Shown: positions 1-5,457 of the stretch, piece after piece
How the letters are laid out: each line of letters begins with the position of its first letter
Numbering within the stretch: the first letter of the stretch is position 1
The notes under the pieces: model-generated
The model's input: only the letters and a program-made list of their open reading frames with translations
Told to the model about the DNA's origin: nothing
The model's database searches: none
Source of the DNA: an uncultured Rubellimicrobium sp.
GTDB lineage: Bacteria > Pseudomonadota > Alphaproteobacteria > Rhodobacterales > Rhodobacteraceae
Assembly (NCBI GenBank): GCA_902805995.1
Contig: CADCUU010000066.1
Coordinates: forward strand, 1 to 7,905
DNA length: 7,905 nt
Direction: 5' to 3'
Made by a program: the position numbers and the translations under genes

Positions 1-14
1 TGGTACCTTGCCGG

Positions 15-41
15 CACGTAGGAGCCCAATGACCTAACGTG
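15..41. repeat. Imperfect stem-loop just downstream of tRNA-Ser
   Basis: CACGTAGG at 15-22 pairs with CCTAACGTG at 33-41, leaving one bulged base and a 10-base loop. It begins 23 bases past the 3' end of the minus-strand tRNA-Ser, where a terminator or processing hairpin would be expected. There is no run of U after it in the tRNA direction, so it is not a canonical intrinsic terminator. No gene is visible in 1-63. Confidence 0.3.
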
Positions 42-63
42 GCATGGACCCAATCGAGTCTAA

Positions 64-153
64 TGGCGGAGGAGGTGGGATTCGAACCCACGGGAGGCTT
101 GCACCCCCGGCGGTTTTCAAGACCGCAGCAATCGACCACTCTGCCACTCCTCC
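64..153 (-). tRNA. tRNA-Ser (anticodon UGA)
   Basis: Read on the minus strand this folds into a complete 90-base class II tRNA. The 7-bp acceptor stem pairs GGAGGAG (153-147) with CTCCTCC (74-68), followed by discriminator G (67) and an encoded CCA end (66-64). The T arm is a GTGGG/CCCAC stem around the loop TTCGAAT. The anticodon arm is GCGGT/ACCGC around the loop CTTGAAA, with anticodon TGA at 119-117. The long variable arm between the anticodon and T arms is the hallmark of serine tRNAs. It would read UCA and, depending on wobble modification, other UCN codons. It is divergent from the operon that starts at 369. I see no disruption or nested insertion. Confidence 0.97.
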
Positions 154-162
154 GGGCGGCTC

Positions 163-191
163 GTGATAGGATGGCGGGCGGGGCTTGGAAA
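163..191 (-). promoter_or_regulatory. Candidate sigma-70-type promoter for tRNA-Ser
   Basis: On the minus strand TTTCCA (191-186) is followed by a 17-base spacer and TATCAC (168-163), ending 9 bases before the first base of the tRNA at 153. Both hexamers match the sigma-70 consensus at 4 of 6 positions. The position is right for a tRNA promoter, which normally starts a few bases upstream of the mature 5' end. The -35 hexamer lies inside the left arm of the 184-243 inverted repeat. This is an inference from spacing and consensus only. Confidence 0.35.
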
Positions 192-243
192 GGGCCTAGT
201 TGCCATCGATCGGCACCGGAATGCCGCGCCTCGCCTTTCCAAG
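184..243. repeat. Perfect 10-bp inverted repeat in the divergent control region
   Basis: CTTGGAAAGG (184-193) and CCTTTCCAAG (234-243) are exact reverse complements separated by 40 bases. A second small inverted repeat, CGGCA/TGCCG (211-215 and 222-226, 6-base loop), lies between them. Read in each direction of transcription, each arm is CCTTTCCAAG followed 15 bases later by a TATNNN hexamer, so the arms may be duplicated -35 regions or two half-sites for a regulator. It could instead form a cruciform. Confidence 0.6.
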
Positions 244-264
244 GATCGGCGCGGTAGCTATGCT
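236..264 (+). promoter_or_regulatory. Candidate sigma-70-type promoter for the seven-gene operon
   Basis: TTTCCA (236-241), a 17-base spacer and TATGCT (259-264) would start transcription near 271, giving a leader of roughly 100 bases before the ATG at 369. Each hexamer matches consensus at 4 of 6 positions. The same CCTTTCCAAG block precedes the candidate tRNA promoter on the other strand with identical spacing, which makes it more credible than an isolated weak match. No other convincing promoter is seen between 245 and 368. Confidence 0.3.
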
Positions 265-368
265 GGCCGACACAGAGGCCGAGACGAGGCCGAACGGTGA
301 CCGGACCTCGCGGGCCGGTGATCGAAGCATGGGTGCCGGCCAACGGCCCAAGGACGAGGGGCGGAGCG

Positions 369-1355
369 ATGAGTGGCAATCGGGTCGTACGTCATGGCCT
401 GGCGCGGGGTTCGCGGGGCGCAGTGGCGCTCGTGGTTGCGGGACTGCTGACTGCTTGCGAAGGGGTTCCTGAACTGGGCGTCGGGGGCGATGGGGCGCAA
501 CCTTCTGCCATTTCGACGCCGACGGCAGCGGGGGCGGACATCGCCGCGCCAGAGATCTTCCAGACCTCCGAACCGGGCCTTTGGGACGGACGTCCGTCCT
601 TGGGCGGTGTCTGGGTGGCCCATCCCGATGTCGCGGACCCGGAGCGCGTGCTCATCCTCAACACCGGCAACGGCCAGCAGGTGATCGGCGCGCTGTTCCG
701 GCGGGAACGCGACCTGCCGGGCCCGGCGCTCCAGGTCTCCTCCGACGCGGCCGAGGCGTTGGGCATGCTCGCGGGAGCGCCCGCGAACCTCCAGGTGACC
801 GCCCTGCGCCGGCAGGAGGCGCCAGCCCCGGTAGCCCCGGTAGCCCCGGCAGCCGCGCCCGCGGGAGCGGCTGCCGCTCCGGCAGCCCCACCGGTCGCGA
901 GCAGCGCGACCCCCGTCGCACAGGCTACGGCATCCACTCAAGTGGCCCCGGCTGCATCCGTGGACCCCGCGCCGGGGCAGGCGGTCGCGCAGTCCCTCGA
1001 AGCCATCTTCGCCGCCTCGCCAGAGCCCGACCTGCCCCAGCCTGTCACTGCTCTCACCGCCGGAGAGGCGGGGATCGCGACCAGCACGCTCCAACCCGCC
1101 GGGGTACCAGCGGCCTCGGGGTCGAGCCTCCGCAACCCGTTCGTGCAACTCGGCAGCTTCGAGGTCGAGGCCTTCGTGAACGAAACCGCCCAGGGGCTCC
1201 GCGCCAAGGGGCTGCCGGTACAGGTTGTACCTGTTCAAGGTGCCGCCGCATGGCGCCTCCTCCTCGGGCCTGCCGAAACCGCGGACCAGCAGCGGGATCT
1301 CCTGTCGCGCGCGGTGGCGGAAGGATTCGCGGACGCCTATCTCGTCAGAAGCTGA
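369..1355 (+). CDS. SPOR-domain lipoprotein with a degenerate RlpA-like domain
   Basis: The protein has 328 residues. I chose the ATG at 369 over the in-frame GTG at 297 because it directly precedes a lipoprotein signal: basic residues, a hydrophobic stretch at about 18-27 and the lipobox LTAC with Cys30. A purine-rich block lies just upstream. Residues about 80-146 resemble the double-psi barrel of the septal lytic transglycosylase RlpA: His85, then an Asn-x-Gly-Asn-Gly segment (98-102) and an AAEALGM block (127-133) occur in the RlpA order and spacing. Where active RlpA has Asn-Asp-Arg-Gly-Pro, this protein has Phe110-Arg111, so the catalytic Asp appears lost and the lytic Glu is not evident. 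Residues 150-250 are an Ala/Pro linker. Residues about 256-328 are a SPOR domain (start NPFVQLGSF), known to bind denuded septal peptidoglycan. The next gene, a carboxypeptidase, follows after 20 bp. Septal localisation is inferred. Confidence 0.85.
   Translation: MSGNRVVRHGLARGSRGAVALVVAGLLTACEGVPELGVGGDGAQPSAISTPTAAGADIAAPEIFQTSEPGLWDGRPSLGGVWVAHPDVADPERVLILNTGNGQQVIGALFRRERDLPGPALQVSSDAAEALGMLAGAPANLQVTALRRQEAPAPVAPVAPAAAPAGAAAAPAAPPVASSATPVAQATASTQVAPAASVDPAPGQAVAQSLEAIFAASPEPDLPQPVTALTAGEAGIATSTLQPAGVPAASGSSLRNPFVQLGSFEVEAFVNETAQGLRAKGLPVQVVPVQGAAAWRLLLGPAETADQQRDLLSRAVAEGFADAYLVRS
825..851 (+). repeat. Three tandem 9-bp units in the Ala/Pro linker
   Basis: The unit GCCCCGGTA occurs twice exactly and a third time with one changed base (825-833, 834-842, 843-851). 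It encodes an Ala-Pro-Val type repeat in the flexible linker of the SPOR lipoprotein. It is a likely site of replication slippage, and loss or gain of a unit would stay in frame. Confidence 0.7.
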
Positions 1356-1375
1356 CCACACGGGGGAGGATCCCG

Positions 1376-2737
1376 ATGACCCGACTTTACGCCGCCCTGG
1401 CCTTCGGGCTCCTCTGCCCCGTCTCGTCCCTCGCCCAGGGTTTCGAGACGGCGGCCCGTTCCGCATGGGTCTACGATCAGACCACCGGCACGGTTCTTCT
1501 CGAAAAGAACGCCCACGAGCCGCTGCCGCCTGCTTCGATGTCGAAGCTGATGACCATCTACATGGCCTTCGACGAACTGTCGGGCGAGGATGCGAGCCTC
1601 ACGCTCGACATGACGCTGCCGGTGTCCGAACACGCCATGAGCTTCGGTGGCTCCACCATGTTCCTCAACACGCTCGACCGGCCCACGGTGGACGAGCTGT
1701 TGCACGGGGTCATCGTCCTGTCCGGGAACGACGCCTCCGTCGTGCTGGCCGAGGGACTGTCGCCCGACGGGACGGAGGCAGGCTTCGCCCGGCTGATGAA
1801 CGAGAAGGCGGAGGAGCTGGGGCTCACCGATTCCCACCTCGTCAACTCGACCGGATGGCCCGCAGAGGGCCATGTGATGTCGGCGGCCGATCTGGGCCTT
1901 CTGGCCGAGCGGTTGATCGAGGATTTCCCGGATCTGTACGAGATCTTCTCCGAGGAGGAGTTCGAGTACGACGGCCGCGCGCCCGCGAATACGCAGAACC
2001 GCAACCCGATCCTGGGCCTCGTCCCCGGCGCGGACGGCCTCAAGACCGGGCATACGGAGGAGGCGGGCTACGGCCTCGTGGGCTCCGCCGAGCAGGACGG
2101 GCGGCGGGTGATCTTCGTCGTGACGGGCCTGAGTTCGATGGAAGCGCGCCGCACCGAATCCGAGCGCATCCTCAACTGGGCCTTCCGCCAGTTCTCCGTG
2201 CAGGAGGTGGCCGAGGCTGGAACGCGCATCGCCGAGGCGGATGTCTGGATGGGCGCGACCCCCAGGGTCGGCCTCGTCGCGCCGGAGGGGCTGAGCATCC
2301 TTGTTCCCGGAACGGGCGATATCGAGGCGAACGTGGCCTATCAGGGCCCGATTGCCGCCCCCATCACGGCGGGACAGGAGATCGCGGAACTCGTACTGGA
2401 GCGTGAGGGACTGCCCGACATGCGCATCCCGCTCGTGGCGGAGGCGGATGTCCCGCGGGGCGGGTTCATGCCGCGCGTCGGCACCGCTCTGGGGGTCCTC
2501 ATGACCAAAGCGGGCTTTGCGGCGGGTGACATTCCGGCTGAAGAAGCTCCGGCTGAGGCCACCACGGGCGAGGAAGCCGAAGAGGCCGCTGCGGAAGAGC
2601 CTGCCGCCGAGGCCGCCGCGCCCGAGGAGGCCGAAAGTTCCGCCGCGACTGAGGAGCCCGCGCCCGAACCGGCGAACGAGACCCCTGCCGAGGGTGGCGC
2701 CGGTGGCGAGGGCGAGGCGCTGCTCGATGGAGAGTGA
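1376..2737 (+). CDS. D-alanyl-D-alanine carboxypeptidase (peptidase S11, PBP5/6 type) with acidic tail
   Basis: A 453-residue periplasmic penicillin-binding protein that removes the terminal D-Ala from peptidoglycan stem peptides. A strong ribosome site (GGGGGAGGA at 1362-1370) fixes the ATG at 1376. Residues 1-20 are a signal peptide ending SLA before Gln21. The three S11 motifs are intact: S54-M-S-K57 (acyl-enzyme Ser54), S116-G-N118 and K223-T-G225. A PBP5-type C-terminal beta domain follows at about 275-362, then a short possibly amphipathic stretch (364-384). The last 69 residues (385-453) are a low-complexity Ala/Glu/Pro tail with about 21 Glu and no Lys or Arg, in place of the usual ending at the membrane-anchoring helix. 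The 3' end overlaps tmk by 11 bp. It is of dacA/dacC type, but which paralogue cannot be told from the window. Confidence 0.95.
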   Translation: MTRLYAALAFGLLCPVSSLAQGFETAARSAWVYDQTTGTVLLEKNAHEPLPPASMSKLMTIYMAFDELSGEDASLTLDMTLPVSEHAMSFGGSTMFLNTLDRPTVDELLHGVIVLSGNDASVVLAEGLSPDGTEAGFARLMNEKAEELGLTDSHLVNSTGWPAEGHVMSAADLGLLAERLIEDFPDLYEIFSEEEFEYDGRAPANTQNRNPILGLVPGADGLKTGHTEEAGYGLVGSAEQDGRRVIFVVTGLSSMEARRTESERILNWAFRQFSVQEVAEAGTRIAEADVWMGATPRVGLVAPEGLSILVPGTGDIEANVAYQGPIAAPITAGQEIAELVLEREGLPDMRIPLVAEADVPRGGFMPRVGTALGVLMTKAGFAAGDIPAEEAPAEATTGEEAEEAAAEEPAAEAAAPEEAESSAATEEPAPEPANETPAEGGAGGEGEALLDGE

Positions 2738-3530
2738 GGCCCAGGGCCTCTTCATCAGCTTCGAAGGGATCGACGGCAGCGGCAAGTCCACCCAGGCCCG
2801 CCGCCTAGCGGAGCGGCTCAGGGAGATGGGCCGCGAGGTCGTGCTGACGCGCGAACCCGGCGGGAGTCCGGGCGGCGAGGAGATCCGTCGTCTCGTCCTC
2901 ACTGGCGACCGGGGACGCTGGTCACCGGAGACGGAGATCCTGCTCTTCACCGCGTCCCGCCGTGACCACCTGGAAAAGACGATCCGCCCGGCCCTGGCGC
3001 GAGGGGCAATCGTGGTGACCGACCGCTTCGCCGACTCCACCCGGCTTTACCAGGGCGCCACGCGAGGCGACCTGCGCGGCGTCGTGGACAAGCTCCACGA
3101 CCTCGTCATCGGGACGGAGCCCGACCTGACGGTGCTCATCGACATGCCGCCCGAGACGGCGCTGGGCCGCAGCCTCCGTCGGCTCGCGGCGCAGGACAGG
3201 GATGCAGCACCCACGGGGTCTTCGTCGGACAGCCGGCTGATGAATAAACAAGCCGGAAGCTCTGTGGTCGCCTTTGGCCCGACCACCAAGGCAGGGCACG
3301 GCGTCGCAGAGATGCGGGGGGACCCTGCCCCGACGCAGGACAGCGCCGCCGCCCCGGAGGACCGCTTCGAAAGCTTCGGCCTCGCCTTCCAGGAGCGTAT
3401 CCGTCAAGGGTTCCTCGACCTTGCCCGGGAGGCCCAGCACCGCATCGTCGTGATCGATGGCGACCGCGCGGAGGAAGAGGTTGCCGCCGACGTCGCAGCC
3501 GTCGCACTGGTCCGGCTGAGTAGCCGCTAA
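2727..3530 (+). CDS. tmk: Thymidylate kinase with a LID-region insertion
   Basis: Phosphorylates dTMP to dTDP with ATP, an essential cytoplasmic step to dTTP. It has 267 residues, against about 205-220 usually. The ATG at 2727 overlaps the end of the carboxypeptidase gene by 11 bp and has a purine-rich ribosome site at about 2712-2719. The P-loop is EGIDGSGKST (13-22, Lys20). REPGG (42-46), the T-D99-R100-F motif and the YQG block (108-110) form the dTMP site. Asp139 begins the IDMPPE strand end. There is no Arg in the P-loop, so a type II enzyme using LID arginines is expected; Arg213 in EDRFE looks like the LID Arg. Between RSLRRL (148-153) and EDRFE sits extra sequence (about 157-204) bounded by a direct repeat in the DNA; without one repeat unit the protein would be 219 residues. 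The frame stays open, so the enzyme is probably functional. It ends TAATG with holB. Confidence 0.96.
   Translation: MESEAQGLFISFEGIDGSGKSTQARRLAERLREMGREVVLTREPGGSPGGEEIRRLVLTGDRGRWSPETEILLFTASRRDHLEKTIRPALARGAIVVTDRFADSTRLYQGATRGDLRGVVDKLHDLVIGTEPDLTVLIDMPPETALGRSLRRLAAQDRDAAPTGSSSDSRLMNKQAGSSVVAFGPTTKAGHGVAEMRGDPAPTQDSAAAPEDRFESFGLAFQERIRQGFLDLAREAQHRIVVIDGDRAEEEVAADVAAVALVRLSSR
3190..3343 (+). repeat. In-frame insertion in tmk flanked by a 10-bp direct repeat
   Basis: CGCAGGACAG occurs exactly at 3190-3199 and at 3334-3343, 144 bp apart (48 codons), both copies in the same reading frame and both encoding Gln-Asp (residues 156-157 and 204-205). The intervening sequence has no counterpart in thymidylate kinases I know and includes an A/T-richer stretch (about 3239-3262) that stands out from the surrounding gene. 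The pattern fits insertion of a small element with target duplication, or a duplication followed by divergence. The element family is not recognised. Confidence 0.6.
3223..3335 (+). other. Potential multi-hairpin RNA fold inside the tmk insertion
   Basis: A closing stem CGTCGG/CCGACG (3223-3228 with 3330-3335) encloses three hairpins in a row. Hairpin 1 is CCGGCT/AGCCGG (3233-3238 with 3251-3256, 12-base loop). Hairpin 2 is GTGGTCG/CGACCAC (3264-3270 with 3280-3286, 9-base loop). Hairpin 3 is GGCAGGG/CCCTGCC (3290-3296 with 3323-3329), topped by CGCA-GAGA-TGCG (3305-3316), a GNRA-class tetraloop. All named stems are perfect Watson-Crick. This was found by eye, so its significance against the GC-rich background is not measured. 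Confidence 0.45.
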
Positions 3531-4636
3531 TGGCCCGCGTGCCCGCCGACACCCCCGCACCCGAACCCGACCGCCGGGATGGCGCCCCGCATCCCCGCGA
3601 AACCCTGTCCCTCTTCGGGCACGAGGGGGCCGAGCGCGAGGTGCTGGAGGCGCTGGCCTCTGGCCGGCTGCCCTCGGGCTGGCTTCTGACAGGGCCGGAG
3701 GGGATCGGAAAGGCGAGCTTCGCCTACCGGATGGCGGGCACTCTCCTCGCGCATCGGCAAGGCGCTCCCCTGCCCTCCCGCTTGGGCCTGCCGCCAGATC
3801 ATCCCGATGCGCGGCTCGTTCGGGCGGGCGCGCATCCAAGGCTTCTCGTGCTTCGCCGGGGCCTCGACGACCGGGGGAACCTCCGCACAGTCATCACCGT
3901 GGAGGAGGCGCGGCGCCTGCGTGACTTCTTCGGCCTGTCCTCCGCCGACGGGGGCCGCCGCGTGGTGATCGTGGACTCCGCCGATGAGCTGAACCCCAAC
4001 GCCGCCAACGCCATCCTGAAGCTGCTGGAGGAGCCGCCTGCGGGGGCGACCCTCCTGCTGATCTCCCATCAGCCCGCGCGGCTTCTTCCGACGATCCGCT
4101 CCCGCTGCCGGTCGCTCCGCCTGTCGCCGCTCGGGCCCGACGCACTGGGCGCCGCCTTGCGGGAAATCGGCCTGTCCACCGACGCGCCGCAGGCCCTGGC
4201 GGAACTGGCCGGCGGGTCCGTGGGCCACGCGGTCCGCCTCACCGCTGGGGACGGGCTGGAGAATTACGCCGAGCTCGTGGCGATCCTGTCGGGACTGCCC
4301 CGGCTGGACAGGCCGCGCGCGATCCGGCTCGCGGAAAGCTGCGGTGGCCGGACCGAGGGGCGGTTCGAGTTGATCCTCGACCTCCTCGACCTCCTCCTCA
4401 CCCGCGCGGCGCGGACCGGGCTGATGGGACCACCACCCGAAGCCGCCCCGGGCGAGGCCTCGCTACTCGCGCGGATCGCCCCGCATGATCAGGCGGCCCG
4501 GGCCTGGGCCGAACGGCAGGCCCTGTCCTCGGCCCGGGCGCGTCAGGGGCGGGCGGTCAATCTTGACCCCGCCGCGCTCCTGCTCGATATGCTCCTCCAG
4601 ATCGAACAGACGGCGCGCACGGCCGCCGCAGCCTGA
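3530..4636 (+). CDS. holB: DNA polymerase III delta-prime subunit (clamp loader)
   Basis: A 368-residue AAA+ family subunit of the clamp loader that helps place the beta clamp on primed DNA. The ATG overlaps the tmk stop by one base (TAATG). The N-terminus has GAPHPRET (18-25) followed by LFGHE, typical of alphaproteobacterial delta-prime. The Walker A region is GPEGIGKAS (55-63) with Lys61, but Ala62 replaces the usual Thr/Ser. The Walker B-like segment is RRVVIVDSADELN (143-155), followed by the conserved NAILKLLEEPP block (160-170). The sensor/arginine-finger SRC motif is at 191-193. Between 70 and 130, where E. coli delta-prime has a four-Cys zinc module, no cysteine is present. This gene is not dnaX because it is short, lacks the tau extension and sits between tmk and a TatD gene, the usual holB place. 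ATP hydrolysis by this subunit is doubtful. Confidence 0.95.
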   Translation: MARVPADTPAPEPDRRDGAPHPRETLSLFGHEGAEREVLEALASGRLPSGWLLTGPEGIGKASFAYRMAGTLLAHRQGAPLPSRLGLPPDHPDARLVRAGAHPRLLVLRRGLDDRGNLRTVITVEEARRLRDFFGLSSADGGRRVVIVDSADELNPNAANAILKLLEEPPAGATLLLISHQPARLLPTIRSRCRSLRLSPLGPDALGAALREIGLSTDAPQALAELAGGSVGHAVRLTAGDGLENYAELVAILSGLPRLDRPRAIRLAESCGGRTEGRFELILDLLDLLLTRAARTGLMGPPPEAAPGEASLLARIAPHDQAARAWAERQALSSARARQGRAVNLDPAALLLDMLLQIEQTARTAAAA

Positions 4637-4647
4637 GAGGCGGCCCC

Positions 4648-5457
4648 ATGTCTTCGCCCGACCCCCTTCCCGGACTCGTGGACAGCCACTGCCACCTCGA
4701 CTTCCCCGAGCTGATCGAGGAACTCCCCGACGTGGTCGCGCGGGCCAAGGCCGCGGGCGTCGGGCGGATGGTCACCATCTGCACCCGCCTTCGCCACGAG
4801 CCCCGCGTCCGCGCTATCGCCGAGGCGCATGAGGGCGTGTTCTACGCCGCCGGCACCCACCCGATGAGCGCCGCCGAGGAGCCCATGGCCACCGTGGACG
4901 AACTCGTCGCCCTCGCCCGCCATCCCCGTATGGTCGGAATCGGCGAGACGGGCCTCGACTACCACTACACTGCCAACAGCGCCGAGGTGCAGCGGACCTC
5001 GCTTCGCATCCATATCGAGGCCGCGCAGGAAACGGGCCTGCCGCTCATCATCCATTCCCGCGACGCCGATCAGGATATGGCCCGCATCCTGGCCGAAGGC
5101 TTCCTCGTGAAGCCCTACACCTGCGTGATGCACTGCTTCTCCTCCGGCGAGGCGCTGGCCGAGGCGGCGCTGGAGCTGGGCTTCTACCTGTCGGTGTCCG
5201 GCATCGCCGCCTTCCCCAAAAGCGGCGAGCTGCGCGACATCTTCCGGCACGCGCCGCTCGACCGCATCCTCGTGGAAACCGACTCGCCCTACCTCGCCCC
5301 CCCACCCCATCGCGGGAAGCGGAATGAACCCGCCTACGTGGCCCATACGGCCCGGGCCGTCGCGCATCTGTGGGACCTCTCGCCGGAGGAGTTCGCGCGG
5401 GCGACCGCCGCGAACTTCGATCGCCTATTCACCAAGGCCGCACAGGCCCCAGCGTGA
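4648..5457 (+). CDS. ycfH: TatD-family metal-dependent hydrolase (YcfH type)
   Basis: A 269-residue cytoplasmic TIM-barrel hydrolase, a typical length. The ATG at 4648 follows holB after 11 bp with GAGAGG at 4635-4640 as ribosome site. TatD proteins are metal-dependent deoxyribonucleases (3'-5' exonuclease activity is reported for E. coli TatD); the exact substrate of the YcfH branch is less settled. The metal-site residues are all present: D12-S-H14-C-H16-LD, GTHP (69-72), GIGETGLDYHY (97-107) with Glu100, IIHSRDA with His136, MHCFSSG with His162 and ETDSPYLAP with Asp212. Position straight after holB matches ycfH in other proteobacteria. In several alphaproteobacteria I recall metG between holB and tatD; here it is absent. 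The stop overlaps the next start (GTGA). Confidence 0.95.
   Translation: MSSPDPLPGLVDSHCHLDFPELIEELPDVVARAKAAGVGRMVTICTRLRHEPRVRAIAEAHEGVFYAAGTHPMSAAEEPMATVDELVALARHPRMVGIGETGLDYHYTANSAEVQRTSLRIHIEAAQETGLPLIIHSRDADQDMARILAEGFLVKPYTCVMHCFSSGEALAEAALELGFYLSVSGIAAFPKSGELRDIFRHAPLDRILVETDSPYLAPPPHRGKRNEPAYVAHTARAVAHLWDLSPEEFARATAANFDRLFTKAAQAPA

Noticed and set aside
297..368. Upstream GTG start extending the SPOR lipoprotein by 24 residues
   Set aside because: It would place a polar Pro/Arg-rich stretch before the lipoprotein signal peptide. The ATG at 369 gives a normal signal with Cys30.
258..1466. 402-codon open frame on the minus strand opposite the SPOR lipoprotein gene
   Set aside because: Low-complexity Arg/Gly-rich translation with no domain, fully overlapped by a plus-strand gene with lipobox and SPOR domain. 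Such shadows are common in GC-rich genes.
1337..3040. 567-codon open frame on the minus strand opposite the carboxypeptidase and tmk
   Set aside because: Arg/Gly-rich translation without recognisable motifs. The plus strand carries the complete S11 and P-loop motifs.
3223..3335. The cloverleaf-like fold being a tRNA or tmRNA gene
   Set aside because: Stem lengths, the missing T-loop and anticodon arm signatures and the missing acceptor/CCA pattern do not fit a tRNA, and it lies within an open coding frame.
3190..3343. Two compensating frameshifts or a sequencing error explaining the odd tmk segment
   Set aside because: The segment is a whole number of codons between exact direct repeats, and its other frames give no family-like Tmk sequence, so extra DNA explains it better than a shifted frame.
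3240..3530. Internal ATG in the tmk insertion as the start of a separate small gene
   Set aside because: It is in the tmk frame, has no ribosome site before it, and the downstream part is the normal C-terminal end of Tmk.
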